A DNA stretch of 64,000 nt from Neobacillus cucumis (lineage in GTDB: Bacteria; Bacillota; Bacilli; Bacillales_B; DSM-18226), in contig NZ_JAMBOH010000004.1 in assembly GCF_023715505.1 (NCBI RefSeq), forward strand, positions 62,001 to 126,000, written 5' to 3'. The notes under the pieces are model-generated. The model was not told where the DNA came from and made no database searches. It saw only the letters and a list, made by a program, of their open reading frames with translations. The translations under genes were made by a program, and so were the position numbers. Each line of letters begins with the position of its first letter. The first letter of the stretch is position 1. Shown piece after piece: positions 17,648-26,102 of the stretch.

Positions 17648-17668
17648 AATCTTAAAGGGGTGGAGCCA

Positions 17669-17824
17669 ATGATTGCGAGTGTAATAATCGGTGTGGCTAT
17701 TTTTGGATATGCTGCCTGGGCATTAGTGAAATTCATTAAAAAATCCAAAAAGGGAAAATGCGCCGCATGTGATTTGAAAAATTCTTGTTCCAGTCAGTGC
17801 GGTATCCCACCACGAAATGCGTAA
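17669..17824 (+). CDS. FeoB-associated Cys-rich membrane protein
   Basis: 51 aa. A single N-terminal transmembrane helix (about residues 2-22) is followed by a Lys-rich stretch and a cysteine cluster, CAACDLKNSCSSQC. This is the layout of the FeoB-associated Cys-rich family, which regularly follows feoB in Firmicutes; a FeoC-like or iron-handling role is suspected but not proven. The start is ATG with AGGGGTGGAG upstream, 22 bp after feoB. Confidence 0.85.
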   Translation: MIASVIIGVAIFGYAAWALVKFIKKSKKGKCAACDLKNSCSSQCGIPPRNA

Positions 17825-17881
17825 GCGCCCTGTTCAGCACGTATGTCCTGGAGTAGACAAATTTAAAACATAAAGTACTTA

Positions 17882-17912
17882 AACTGCTATAGTGAAATAT
17901 AGCAGTTTTTTT
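17882..17912 (+). terminator. Terminator of the feo operon
   Basis: AACTGCTAT pairs with ATAGCAGTT, followed by a long T run. Confidence 0.88.
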
Positions 17913-17982
17913 TCTTGAAATTTGAATAGTCCTATAAACTTGTGTAAAATTACACTAGAAGAAATTGAAGGAAGGGCTTACT

Positions 17983-18438
17983 GTGACCAGGGATGAAATT
18001 ATTATACAGGTTTCTGAGAAGCTTCGGCTGATTAGGACAGAAGCAGGTTATACCCAGGATAAAATGGCTGATATTATCGGTATTTCGAAGAAAACCCTTG
18101 TACAAATTGAAAAAGGGAGGGTTCTAGCTGGCTGGTCGACAGTGGTTTCCATTTGTGCTCTTTTTCGAGAAACGGAAACCGTCCAATTTTTATTTGGAAA
18201 TGAACCCCTTGAGGTATTAGAAACAGTTGCCCTAAACGGAATCGACCTTCGTAAAACAAAAACCCTCGGCGGACGAGTTTGGTGGAGGGGAATTTCGCAA
18301 AAAAACGGCTTTATCCTTCAGCAAAATATATTAAGTAAGCATTTTCGGATATTAGATCATCAAAACTATCGAATCTTTTCAAGCTTCGATGAAAAGCTTT
18401 CTAGACAACGCTTTAAAGAACTGGCAAAAAGTGAATAA
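17983..18438 (+). CDS. XRE-type helix-turn-helix regulator
   Basis: About 151 aa. An N-terminal HTH of the Cro/XRE type (LRLIRTEAGYTQDKMADIIG, ISKKTLVQIEKG) is followed by about 90 residues with no recognised domain (GGRVWWRGISQKNGF). I choose the GTG at 17983 because GGAAGGG lies upstream; a TTG at 17965 is in frame but overlaps that SD. The target is unknown. The PBP gene follows after a terminator. Confidence 0.75.
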   Translation: MTRDEIIIQVSEKLRLIRTEAGYTQDKMADIIGISKKTLVQIEKGRVLAGWSTVVSICALFRETETVQFLFGNEPLEVLETVALNGIDLRKTKTLGGRVWWRGISQKNGFILQQNILSKHFRILDHQNYRIFSSFDEKLSRQRFKELAKSE

Positions 18439-18447
18439 TAATGCCAA

Positions 18448-18478
18448 AAAAGATGAGGCTTCTGCCCATCTTTTTTTT
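18448..18478 (+). terminator. Terminator after the XRE gene
   Basis: AAAAAGATGAGG and CCCATCTTTTTTTT form the stem and T tract. Confidence 0.75.
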
Positions 18479-18571
18479 GATAGTATGTGTTTTTTCCAAA
18501 TTTTTATAAAAACTAATAAATAATTGAAAAGTATTCCTGTTAAAAGACTAAAGCTAAAGGATGTCCTCATA

Positions 18572-20608
18572 GTGATATTTTTAGATAAAGTAAATGGCCT
18601 TTTTAAACAGCTGAAGTGGCATTTGTTTCAAGTGGTTGTGTTGTTGATATTGATTCTGATGTTGGCATTTTTCGGTCTTCTATCCTATTTCTCAAAGGAT
18701 GCAGATATTTCAGGCTTAAAGAATGAGCTGGCATTGCCGACTGTTTTTTATGATAAAAGTGGAAACCTTGCCAGTAAGGTATCTGCTAATAAGAATGAAG
18801 GGGTTCCAATTAAGGAAGTCCCGAACTCCTTGAAGAATGCCATTATTGCGATTGAAGACCATCGATTTTACCAACATAATGGAGTTGATTTAATCGGAAC
18901 CGCACGTGCACTGTTTCGTGACCTGAAGGCAGGAGGGATGGTTGAAGGAGGCAGTACGATTACGCAGCAATTAACGAAAATTACAATTCTTACGTCAGAA
19001 AAGACCCTTAAACGAAAGTTGCAAGAGGTATTTTTAGCCATTGCAGTTGAACGGAAATATTCAAAACAGGAAATTCTTCAAATGTACGTGAATCAAATTT
19101 ACTTTGGTAATGGCGCATATGGTGTTAAACAAGCGGCAAGCAAATACTTTGCGAAAGATGTGCAGGATTTATCATTAAGTGAATCGGCCCTGCTTGCCGG
19201 GATCATTAAGGCGCCCTCTGCTCTAAATCCCTATAAGCATATTGAAAACGCAACGGCAAGACGGAATCTAGTCTTATCTGAAATGAAAAAGCAAGGTTTT
19301 ATCGATAATGGGCAATATCAACAGGCAAAAGCGGACAAGGTTGTCTTAATGAATAGAGGAGGCGATCCGTTTCGTGGAAAATACCCTTATTACGTTGATC
19401 AAGTATTATATGAGGCCGTAAAACAATATGGATTTACACAGGATGAATTATTAACTGGCGGCTTCCAAATTTATACGGAACTTGATCCAAAAATGCAAAA
19501 CGCAATGGAAACAACCTATCAAAATAGCTCCCTATTTCCTAAAAGTACGGATCGCCTTGTCCAAAGCGGCGGTGTATTACTTGACCCCAAAACAGGCGGG
19601 GTCAGGGCCATTGTTGGCGGCAGAGGAAAGCATACCTTTAGAGGGTATAACCGTGCTTCCCAATTAAAGGCACAGCCGGGTTCTTCGTTTAAGCCAATTG
19701 TTGTATATACACCAGCCCTCGAGGAAGGCTGGAAAATTACCGATATGCTAAAGGATAAACCAATGAAGTTTGGATCTTATCAGCCAAGTAATTATGACCA
19801 TCAATATGCAGGTGAGGTTCCTATGTATGAAGCGGTAAAGGAATCAAAAAATGTCTCTGCTGTTTGGCTTTTAAATAAATTAGGGATTGAAAAGGGAGTT
19901 GATGCTGTTAAGCGGTTCGGGATTCCGTTGGATAAAGAGGATGATAATTTATCAATGGCACTAGGTGGTCTGCATAAAGGGGTATCACCGTTAAATATGG
20001 CCGAGGCATTTTCTGTTTTTCCTAATAAAGGAAGTCAAATTAAGGCCCATGTCATTAAAAAAATCGTTGATTCAAAGGGGAACTTAGTCGCCGAGTGGAA
20101 AGAAAAAAAGATCAGGGTAACATCAAAAGTTGTAACTGACAATATGACGACCATGCTTCTTGGTGTAGTGGAAGAAGGAACAGGAAAAGCAGCGCAAATT
20201 CCTGGCAGGGAAACTGCGGGGAAGACAGGATCCACGCAGGTACCAATTAAAGGAATAAACGGCTTGAAGGATCAATGGTTTGTGGGCTATACACCGCAGT
20301 TAGTCGGTGCGATCTGGGTCGGTTATGATAAAACAGACACTGACCATTATATAACCCCAGCTAGTGGAACTGGTTCTGCTGTTGTCTTTCGTACGGTGAT
20401 GGAAGAGGCATTAAAAGGTACTCCGAGCCAGCGTTTTAATGTTCCACATATCGCTCCCTTGATAGAAAAAAGGAAAAAAGAAGAAGAGAAAAGTAATTTT
20501 CAAGAGCATTTCAACAATGAAGTCCAAAAGTGGGAAGACAGATGGAATAAACAAATCGAGAAGTGGAATAAAAAGTGGAAGAATAAAGGAAAAGGATATA
20601 TTGATTAA
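18572..20608 (+). CDS. Class A penicillin-binding protein (transglycosylase/transpeptidase)
   Basis: About 678 aa from a GTG at 18572 with AAAGGA upstream; the frame is open back to a TTG at 18524 without a clear SD. One N-terminal membrane anchor is followed by the glycosyltransferase domain (IEDHRFYQHNGVD, GGSTITQQLTK, RKLQEVFLAIAVERKYSKQE). The transpeptidase domain carries SSFK, SKN and KTG as SxxK, SxN and KTG motifs. It polymerises and cross-links peptidoglycan. The C-terminus is unusual: a Lys/Trp-rich tail (EKWNKKWKNKGKG). It is nearest to the PbpF/PBP1A group; I do not assign a symbol. Confidence 0.88.
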   Translation: MIFLDKVNGLFKQLKWHLFQVVVLLILILMLAFFGLLSYFSKDADISGLKNELALPTVFYDKSGNLASKVSANKNEGVPIKEVPNSLKNAIIAIEDHRFYQHNGVDLIGTARALFRDLKAGGMVEGGSTITQQLTKITILTSEKTLKRKLQEVFLAIAVERKYSKQEILQMYVNQIYFGNGAYGVKQAASKYFAKDVQDLSLSESALLAGIIKAPSALNPYKHIENATARRNLVLSEMKKQGFIDNGQYQQAKADKVVLMNRGGDPFRGKYPYYVDQVLYEAVKQYGFTQDELLTGGFQIYTELDPKMQNAMETTYQNSSLFPKSTDRLVQSGGVLLDPKTGGVRAIVGGRGKHTFRGYNRASQLKAQPGSSFKPIVVYTPALEEGWKITDMLKDKPMKFGSYQPSNYDHQYAGEVPMYEAVKESKNVSAVWLLNKLGIEKGVDAVKRFGIPLDKEDDNLSMALGGLHKGVSPLNMAEAFSVFPNKGSQIKAHVIKKIVDSKGNLVAEWKEKKIRVTSKVVTDNMTTMLLGVVEEGTGKAAQIPGRETAGKTGSTQVPIKGINGLKDQWFVGYTPQLVGAIWVGYDKTDTDHYITPASGTGSAVVFRTVMEEALKGTPSQRFNVPHIAPLIEKRKKEEEKSNFQEHFNNEVQKWEDRWNKQIEKWNKKWKNKGKGYID

Positions 20609-20778
20609 CAAAGTTACGGGGATGAGATGGCTTGGCTTTAATGGATGTCTACCGGTCACTTCCCAAAAGAAATATATGCAAAAAAATTCACATCAAAGTC
20701 ACAAAAGTGTAATTTTTATCACTTGCTGCATCCTGTCTTTATGATATTTTAAAAACAAAATCAAAGGGTGGAATGTAT

Positions 20779-20862
20779 ATGTCAGAATACTCAGTTGTAT
20801 TAGCAATTGGCAGTTTTTTAATTCTTTCTTATTTTATTGGATATACACTCATTAAATCTTAG
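20779..20862 (+). CDS. 27-residue hydrophobic micro-protein
   Basis: The frame begins MSEYSVVLAIGSFLILSYF and ends YTLIKS, which is a single transmembrane helix with a short polar start and one C-terminal Lys. The ATG at 20779 has AAAGGGTGG 7 nt upstream; another in-frame ATG at 20773 is too close to it. A compact terminator starts right at the stop codon. These three together make it likely to be a real short gene. No family is recognised. Confidence 0.6.
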   Translation: MSEYSVVLAIGSFLILSYFIGYTLIKS

Positions 20863-20892
20863 ACTGCAGACAAGTGTCTGTAGTTTTTTTAA
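20861..20892 (+). terminator. Terminator after the micro-protein gene
   Basis: ACTGCAGAC and GTCTGTAGT form a stem around AAGT, followed by seven T. Confidence 0.85.
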
Positions 20893-20980
20893 TTTAACAA
20901 AAGATATCAGTACGATGTTAATAAATTAGGTAACAATGGATATATATATTGAAGTAGTCAAAAATGTGAGGTGGAAGGTT

Positions 20981-22360
20981 TTGGACAAATTTAGAATTGA
21001 GAAGGATACTTTAGGTGAAATTCGTGTTCCCGAAGATAAATATTGGGGCGCTCAGACACAGCGGAGCAAAGAAAATTTTAAAATTAGTGAAGAAAAAATG
21101 CCGATTGAAGTCATCTATGGCCTGGCATATATTAAAAAAGCCGCGGCGATTGTTAATTCAAAATTAGGGAAGCTTGATGAATTTAAAATGAGTATCATCG
21201 TAAACGTATGTGATGAGATACATAATGGGGATTATGATCAGCATTTTCCATTACTAGTTTGGCAAACCGGCAGTGGTACCCAATCTAATATGAATGTCAA
21301 TGAAGTGATCGCCAATCGGGCAAACCAAAAACTTGTCGATATGGGAAGAACAGAAAGAATTCATCCAAATGATGATGTAAATATGTCCCAAAGCTCAAAT
21401 GACACCTTTCCAACTGCCATGCATATTGCAGCTTATCTAAAAATTACTGAATCGTTATTGCCAGCGATTTTAGAACTAAGAAAAACTTTTCAGGAAAAAG
21501 AGAAAGCTTTTACTGATATTATAAAAATTGGCAGAACTCATTTACAGGATGCAACCCCGCTTACTCTCGGACAGGAAATAAGCGGCTGGAGGGCGATGCT
21601 CGAAAAAGATGTTCAAATGATTAAGGAAGCTAGCCAGCATCTATTAAATTTGGCAATAGGAGGAACAGCTGTAGGGACAGGCATTAATGCCCATCCACAA
21701 TTTGGACAAATGATGGCTGAGGAACTTAGTAAGCTAACGGGGTATTCCTTTAAATCCTCAGATAATAAATATCATGCACTAACAAGTCATGATGAAATTG
21801 TTTTTGTGCATGGTGCATTAAAAGCATTGGCTGCTGACTTAATGAAGTTGGCTAATGATGTCCGTTGGCTTGCCAGTGGACCACGAAGTGGAATTGGAGA
21901 GATCAGTATTCCTGCAAATGAACCGGGAAGTTCCATTATGCCCGGAAAAGTTAATCCCACACAAAGCGAAGCCTTGACGATGGTTGCCTGCCAGATTTTT
22001 GGGAATGATGCTGCGATTGGTTTTGCTGCCAGTCAAGGTAATTTCCAGTTAAATGTCTTTAAACCAGTTATTATTCATAATCTCATTCAGACAATAAGGC
22101 TTCTTAGCGATGGTATTCGGTCCTTTAATGAAAATTGTGCAATAGGAATTGAAGCGAACGTAGAAAAGATTAGAAATAATGTGGAGCGGTCGTTAATGTT
22201 AGTTACAGCGCTTAATCCACATATTGGCTATGAAAAAGCAGCTGAAATTGCAAAGCTGGCTTTTAAGGAAAATAGTACCCTAAAAGAAGCAGCACTTAAA
22301 ACGGGTTACGTAACGGAAGAACAATTTATTGAGTGGATCCAGCCTGAAAAGATGGTGTAA
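20981..22360 (+). CDS. fumC: Fumarate hydratase class II
   Basis: 459 aa. It starts at a TTG at 20981 with GAGGTGG upstream; this gives the usual N-terminus [20 protein letters not shown]. Family signatures are [50 protein letters not shown] and [20 protein letters not shown]. The last contains the SS loop with the catalytic Ser. It hydrates fumarate to L-malate in the TCA cycle. The longer frame starting at 20936 adds 15 residues absent from the family. Confidence 0.95.
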   Translation: MDKFRIEKDTLGEIRVPEDKYWGAQTQRSKENFKISEEKMPIEVIYGLAYIKKAAAIVNSKLGKLDEFKMSIIVNVCDEIHNGDYDQHFPLLVWQTGSGTQSNMNVNEVIANRANQKLVDMGRTERIHPNDDVNMSQSSNDTFPTAMHIAAYLKITESLLPAILELRKTFQEKEKAFTDIIKIGRTHLQDATPLTLGQEISGWRAMLEKDVQMIKEASQHLLNLAIGGTAVGTGINAHPQFGQMMAEELSKLTGYSFKSSDNKYHALTSHDEIVFVHGALKALAADLMKLANDVRWLASGPRSGIGEISIPANEPGSSIMPGKVNPTQSEALTMVACQIFGNDAAIGFAASQGNFQLNVFKPVIIHNLIQTIRLLSDGIRSFNENCAIGIEANVEKIRNNVERSLMLVTALNPHIGYEKAAEIAKLAFKENSTLKEAALKTGYVTEEQFIEWIQPEKMV

Positions 22361-22373
22361 TTAAAACAGTGAA

Positions 22374-22400
22374 AGCCCCCTCCGTCAATAGGAGGGGGCT
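22374..22400. terminator. Hairpin between fumC and the SASP gene
   Basis: AGCCCCCTCC pairs perfectly with GGAGGGGGCT around 7 nt. It lies between convergent genes, so it probably terminates both; T tracts are short. Confidence 0.65.
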
Positions 22401-22440
22401 AAGCCATATTATTAATTTGTACAATAATGTTTGTTAAAGA

Positions 22441-22647
22441 TTAGCGTTGGAATCCGCCGCCAAGTTGAGATTCTGCCATAGCTACAAGACGCTTAGTGAT
22501 TTCTCCTCCGACAGAACCGTTTGCACGTGAAGTAGTATCTGCACCAAGATTTACGCCAAACTCTTGAGCAATTTCATACTTCATTTGGTTAAGTGCTTGT
22601 TCTACGCCTGGTACTAAAAGGTTGTTAGAGTTGTTGTTACTTGCCAT
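22441..22647 (-). CDS. Alpha/beta-type small acid-soluble spore protein
   Basis: 68 aa. Both SASP signatures are present: the N-terminal block [20 protein letters not shown], including the Glu-Phe/Ala protease cleavage region, and the C-terminal block [19 protein letters not shown]. These proteins coat and protect spore DNA. The start has AGGAGTG upstream. The leader contains CATACTG, close to a sigma-G -10 element, though I could not find a convincing -35. Two tRNA-like folds lie upstream on the same strand. Confidence 0.95.
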   Translation of the reverse strand: MASNNNSNNLLVPGVEQALNQMKYEIAQEFGVNLGADTTSRANGSVGGEITKRLVAMAESQLGGGFQR

Positions 22648-22675
22648 AGTTGAATAACACTCCTCTTATTAATTT

Positions 22676-22723
22676 TGGGGTCAGTATGGAATTGAACCAT
22701 AAAATTGCCACCTGGCCTAACCC
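22676..22723 (-). other. tRNA acceptor/T-arm-like minihelix 1
   Basis: On the minus strand GGGTTAG and CTGACCC pair as a 7-bp stem (one wobble). Immediately before the 3' strand is a 5-bp T-arm, TATGG and CCATA, with loop TTCAATT, which fits TTCRANY exactly. D and anticodon arms are absent: only 15 nt separate the acceptor 5' strand from the T-arm. Confidence 0.45.
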
Positions 22724-22775
22724 ATATTATCAATGCTGAGGATATAGAATATTAGTAATTGTAGATAATTCATTT

Positions 22776-22830
22776 TGGTTGGATGATCCGGAGTTGCACC
22801 GGATATTACCCTTGTTTTTGGCTTCATCCA
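22776..22830 (-). other. tRNA acceptor/T-arm-like minihelix 2 ending in CCA
   Basis: TGGATGA and TCATCCA form a perfect 7-bp stem followed by ACCA. The adjoining T-arm TCCGG and CCGGA has loop TGCAACT (6 of 7 matches to TTCRANY). Twenty nt replace the D and anticodon arms. Confidence 0.45.
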
Positions 22831-22976
22831 TCGGTGTAATTGTTGCTTTGTAATCTTTATTATGATTAATTTTAAGAGTTCTATTCAAAAAAATAAATTA
22901 GAAATTTATTCCATTACATATGAAGTTTAAGTTAACACAAACTAAGATTATCTTATAAATAAAAGGGTGAAGAATA

Positions 22977-23219
22977 GTGGCGATATGCCCGGTATGTAAT
23001 GGCTTAAGGGAAGTCTATTTAATGTGTACGAATTGCGGAGAGCCTATGTTGGAAGCGGGGAGGCTCATTGATTTTTTTGATGATTACAGCCCCTATATGG
23101 AAATTGATTTAATGAAGCTTGAGGATGGATATCCAGATACGAATTCAGGTCAAAAGTGCCCACATCTTTATAGATGCCCTGCTTGTCATCATGATGAAGT
23201 GATTTTTATAAAAGAATGA
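22977..23219 (+). CDS. Small zinc-ribbon-like protein
   Basis: 80 aa from a GTG with AAAGGGTG upstream. Three CxxC pairs (CPVC, CTNC, CPAC) and a further CPHLYRC suggest a double zinc-binding fold. It has no membrane segment. I do not recognise a named family. A hairpin follows directly, so it is probably monocistronic. Confidence 0.7.
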   Translation: MAICPVCNGLREVYLMCTNCGEPMLEAGRLIDFFDDYSPYMEIDLMKLEDGYPDTNSGQKCPHLYRCPACHHDEVIFIKE

Positions 23220-23242
23220 CCCCGTTACTTTTGATAACGGGG
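23219..23242. terminator. Hairpin between the zinc-ribbon gene and msmX
   Basis: CCCCGTTA and TAACGGGG form a strong stem between convergent genes; there is no clear T run. Confidence 0.5.
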
Positions 23243-23259
23243 CCGATTCTCAATAATAT

Positions 23260-24372
23260 TTATCTTTCATTAACAGTTCTGATACGTGATTTAGTATCAA
23301 CATCAAAGAAATGTGCTTTATTTAAGTCAAAAGCAAGATCGACAGTATCACCAGGATGAACATCTGCACGTGAATCTAAACGGGCAACGAAGTCCTGACC
23401 TCCGAAACTAGAATAAACCATTAATTCAGCACCAGTTAACTCGGCCACATCGACATTCGCTTTAATTTTTGTTCCGGCAGATGCCTCGATAAAGACAGGC
23501 TCATCATGGATATCCTCTGGACGTACGCCAAGGATTATTTCTTTGCCAACATAACCTTGTTCACGAAGGAATTTCATTTTTCCTTCAGGAACAGCAACGG
23601 AAATATTGCCAATTGAAAATTTTCCATCTTGTAATTTACCATTAAAGAAGTTCATAGCAGGTGAACCGATAAAGCCGCCAACAAAAACATTCTCAGGTTT
23701 TTCATATACTTCTTTAGGAGAACCAACCTGTTGGATAACACCGTCTTTCATAACTACCAAACGTGTTGCCATTGTCATCGCTTCTGTCTGGTCGTGGGTA
23801 ACGTAGATAGTAGTAGTATCAAGACGACGGTGAAGCTTAGCAATCTCTGCACGCATCGCAACACGAAGTTTAGCGTCCAGGTTTGATAATGGCTCGTCCA
23901 TTAAGAATACTTTAGCGTCACGAACAATCGCACGGCCTAGGGCAACACGCTGACGCTGACCACCTGAAAGTGCTTTTGGCTTACGAGTTAAATAAGCTTC
24001 TAAACCAAGAATTTTTGCTGCTTCTTTAACACGACGGTCGATTTCATCTTTTGGAAATTTACGTAATTTTAATCCGAATGCCATGTTATCATATACTGTC
24101 ATGTGTGGATATAAAGCATAGTTTTGGAATACCATCGCGATATCACGATCTTTCGGAGCTACATCGTTCACTCTTTTTCCATCGATGTAAAAATCGCCTT
24201 TTGAAATATCTTCAAGTCCAGCAATCATTCGAAGTGTTGTGGATTTACCGCAGCCTGATGGACCAACGAATACGATAAATTCCTTATCTTCAATATGCAA
24301 ATTGAAGTCCTGTACAGCCGTTACTTTATTATCGTAAATTTTATAAATATGATCTAATTTTAATTCAGCCAT
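23260..24372 (-). CDS. msmX: Multi-sugar ABC importer ATPase MsmX
   Basis: 370 aa. Walker [10 protein letters not shown], signature [20 protein letters not shown], Walker B VFLMDEP and H-loop [12 protein letters not shown] are present. The C-terminal regulatory domain is of the UgpC/MalK type ([16 protein letters not shown]). MsmX is an orphan ATPase that energises several sugar importers in bacilli. No permease or binding protein is adjacent, as expected. A cre-like site lies upstream. Confidence 0.93.
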   Translation of the reverse strand: MAELKLDHIYKIYDNKVTAVQDFNLHIEDKEFIVFVGPSGCGKSTTLRMIAGLEDISKGDFYIDGKRVNDVAPKDRDIAMVFQNYALYPHMTVYDNMAFGLKLRKFPKDEIDRRVKEAAKILGLEAYLTRKPKALSGGQRQRVALGRAIVRDAKVFLMDEPLSNLDAKLRVAMRAEIAKLHRRLDTTTIYVTHDQTEAMTMATRLVVMKDGVIQQVGSPKEVYEKPENVFVGGFIGSPAMNFFNGKLQDGKFSIGNISVAVPEGKMKFLREQGYVGKEIILGVRPEDIHDEPVFIEASAGTKIKANVDVAELTGAELMVYSSFGGQDFVARLDSRADVHPGDTVDLAFDLNKAHFFDVDTKSRIRTVNER

Positions 24373-24454
24373 TTTTTTCTTCCTCCCTGTTTATGTTGTA
24401 TCTTTAGTCTACAGGGAATGAAAACATTTACATATGGACAGGTTGCACAAAATG

Positions 24455-24468
24455 TGAAAACGCTTTTT
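24455..24468 (-). promoter_or_regulatory. cre-like site upstream of msmX
   Basis: TGAAAACGCTTTTT fits the cre consensus except for its last two bases. CcpA control of msmX is known in B. subtilis. Confidence 0.4.
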
Positions 24469-24479
24469 TGGGCATGTTG

Positions 24480-25382
24480 TCATTTTTTTTGTTCAAATAA
24501 GAGGCAGGCTAAGAAAACGGTAAAAGCTCCATAAAAATCTTTGAGGCTAATGCCTGTTTTTTCAACAAATTTATCAATTCGATACTGTAGCGTATTTCGA
24601 TGAATATATAATTTTTTGGCTGTCATGCTGGCGTTTAAATTGTTTTCAAGAAAAACTTTAATGGTTGAAAAGATTTCATGATCTTCGTTAAATAGCTCAA
24701 TAATTTCTTGACTAACCCTTACTTTTAATTCAGGTGACAAATAATAGGATAAATAGGCAGGTATCACCCGTTCAAATGTAAAGATACTCGATAACTCTAA
24801 TTGTGAAAGGGCGAATGTAAAATATTCCTTCTCTTGATGAAATTTCTCTGGTAACTGCTTTGAAAATACTCTTGGTTTACCAATATAAAAAGAAACTTTT
24901 ACATAAAAATCGCTTTCTAGTGTTTCTGACATTGAAAGGATTTCTTCCTCTGAGAGTGACATTGTATTCTTTCCTTCAATCACAATTCCACGACTTCTGC
25001 CCACCCAAATAATGATTACTTCTTCAGTGAAGAAACCTTTTAAAGCTGATTCTATCTCAGGTTGACTTGCTTCAGAACCGTTTATATTAAACTGAATAAT
25101 TCTTAGAATATTTCCGGCTAGATGACCTGGTATAGGACCATTTGAAAATAGAAAATCATGCCATGCTTTTACAGTCGGATGAAGGTTTGAACTTGGAAAT
25201 TCTACCAAAGTATAGAGTACTTTAAGGAGGTTTAATTCCCGTTCATTTAGCTCTGTTTTAGGAATTCCTATCCATTCATCCTCTGATTCACTGCAAAAAT
25301 AAAGAAACCGTTCTGATGGATTTTCAGGCTTGCTGGGAAAAAGGATGGAATTTTGATAGATTGACAATAATTTTTTTATCAT
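24480..25382 (-). CDS. PucR-type helix-turn-helix protein (YxkF-like)
   Basis: 300 aa. The C-terminal PucR HTH reads LNASMTAKKLYIHRNTLQYR followed by IDKFVEKTGISLKDF. The N-terminal 200 residues show no GAF, PurR or kinase domain. In B. subtilis the similar gene yxkF also lies beside msmX, which supports orthology and a possible role in sugar-uptake control. The ATG has only a weak SD. Confidence 0.75.
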   Translation of the reverse strand: MIKKLLSIYQNSILFPSKPENPSERFLYFCSESEDEWIGIPKTELNERELNLLKVLYTLVEFPSSNLHPTVKAWHDFLFSNGPIPGHLAGNILRIIQFNINGSEASQPEIESALKGFFTEEVIIIWVGRSRGIVIEGKNTMSLSEEEILSMSETLESDFYVKVSFYIGKPRVFSKQLPEKFHQEKEYFTFALSQLELSSIFTFERVIPAYLSYYLSPELKVRVSQEIIELFNEDHEIFSTIKVFLENNLNASMTAKKLYIHRNTLQYRIDKFVEKTGISLKDFYGAFTVFLACLLFEQKK

Positions 25383-25458
25383 GTTATATTTCCCCGTTTA
25401 TTAAATTTTTCAGGCTTTAGGCAATATTATACCAATAGTGTGCAGCGCATAAAAGATA

Positions 25459-25492
25459 ATGGCTGTACCTGTTAAATTTAGGTACAGCCATT
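25459..25492. terminator. Terminator hairpin after the small hydrophilic gene
   Basis: AATGGCTGTACC pairs perfectly with GGTACAGCCATT. It lies directly downstream of the gene at 25499-25684 (minus strand). Confidence 0.65.
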
Positions 25493-25498
25493 ACACCA

Positions 25499-25684
25499 TT
25501 ATTCAATTTCTGCTGGTGGTTGTTCTTTGGGAAGATCATGCGCTTCTTCAATATTAGTGGCATCCTGGCGGGCATGGACTGACCCCCCGGACAAACCTTC
25601 ATTGATCATACGGTCTACATCTACATAAGCCTTATCTCTGCCTTCATAGGCTGATTCATTATTGGTTATATTATTTTTACTCAT
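25499..25684 (-). CDS. Small hydrophilic protein of unknown function
   Basis: 61 aa, rich in Asn, Asp, Glu, without membrane segment or cysteine (YEGRDKAYVDVDRMINEGLS). Such small, disordered-looking proteins are frequent among spore-associated genes, but I cannot name the family. I use the ATG at 25684, which has AGGAAAGG at a good distance; a GTG at 25693 lies too close to that SD. Confidence 0.6.
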   Translation of the reverse strand: MSKNNITNNESAYEGRDKAYVDVDRMINEGLSGGSVHARQDATNIEEAHDLPKEQPPAEIE

Positions 25685-25816
25685 TACAGTCACCCTTTCC
25701 TCCTAAAAAATGAATCATTTGTTATTATCCTTTCTGGCTCAGGGTTTACTTCCTTGCTCGATAAGAGATTATAACTTAGTGTGAGGCAAAGGGTGAGAGT
25801 TCATGCATTTTTCTCT

Positions 25817-26026
25817 TTATTCATAAACATGAAAAAGCATTAATTCATGAATTTGGCTCTTTAATGGTTGAAGATCCACTTGTTCTGGCGCAGTTCCAGT
25901 CCATTCAATGGTTCCAGTTTGGTGATAAATTCCGGTATATCTCTTTTTTTTATAATAAAAGGAAATTGACCAGCCAGGAATATTTTGATTTGAAAATAAT
26001 GGTTTATATTGAAAGTGCTTAAGCAT
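25817..26026 (-). CDS. yheE: YheE-family protein
   Basis: 69 aa (MLKHFQYKPLFSNQNIPGW, FYYKKKRYTGIYH, ending ELMLFHVYE). It closes the yheD-yheC cluster in the same position and strand as B. subtilis yheE. The ATG at 26026 has GAGGAGG 8 nt upstream; the frame is open back to a TTG at 26044 inside that SD. Function is unknown. Confidence 0.75.
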   Translation of the reverse strand: MLKHFQYKPLFSNQNIPGWSISFYYKKKRYTGIYHQTGTIEWTGTAPEQVDLQPLKSQIHELMLFHVYE

Positions 26027-26102
26027 GGGAAACATCCTCCTCAAAGACGATTATAAGTATAGCTTACCTTGTCTTATAGATGATGGATACCTTTTTTAAA
26101 AC

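Larger units (their letters stand above)
22648..22976. other. Intergenic region upstream of the SASP gene
   Basis: This 329-bp divergent gap carries the two tRNA-like minihelices (22676-22723 and 22776-22830) on the minus strand. A 33-codon frame across the second one has no SD. On the plus strand the region ends with the AAAGGGTG SD of the zinc-ribbon gene. Confidence 0.5.

Noticed and set aside
22682..22688. Sigma-G promoter for the SASP gene (CATACTG)
   Set aside because: The -10 is acceptable but I found no matching -35 at the right spacing, so I did not list it as a feature.
22730..22831. 33-codon ATG frame on the minus strand (MDEAKNKGN...)
   Set aside because: No SD, and the sequence is better explained by the second tRNA-like stem.
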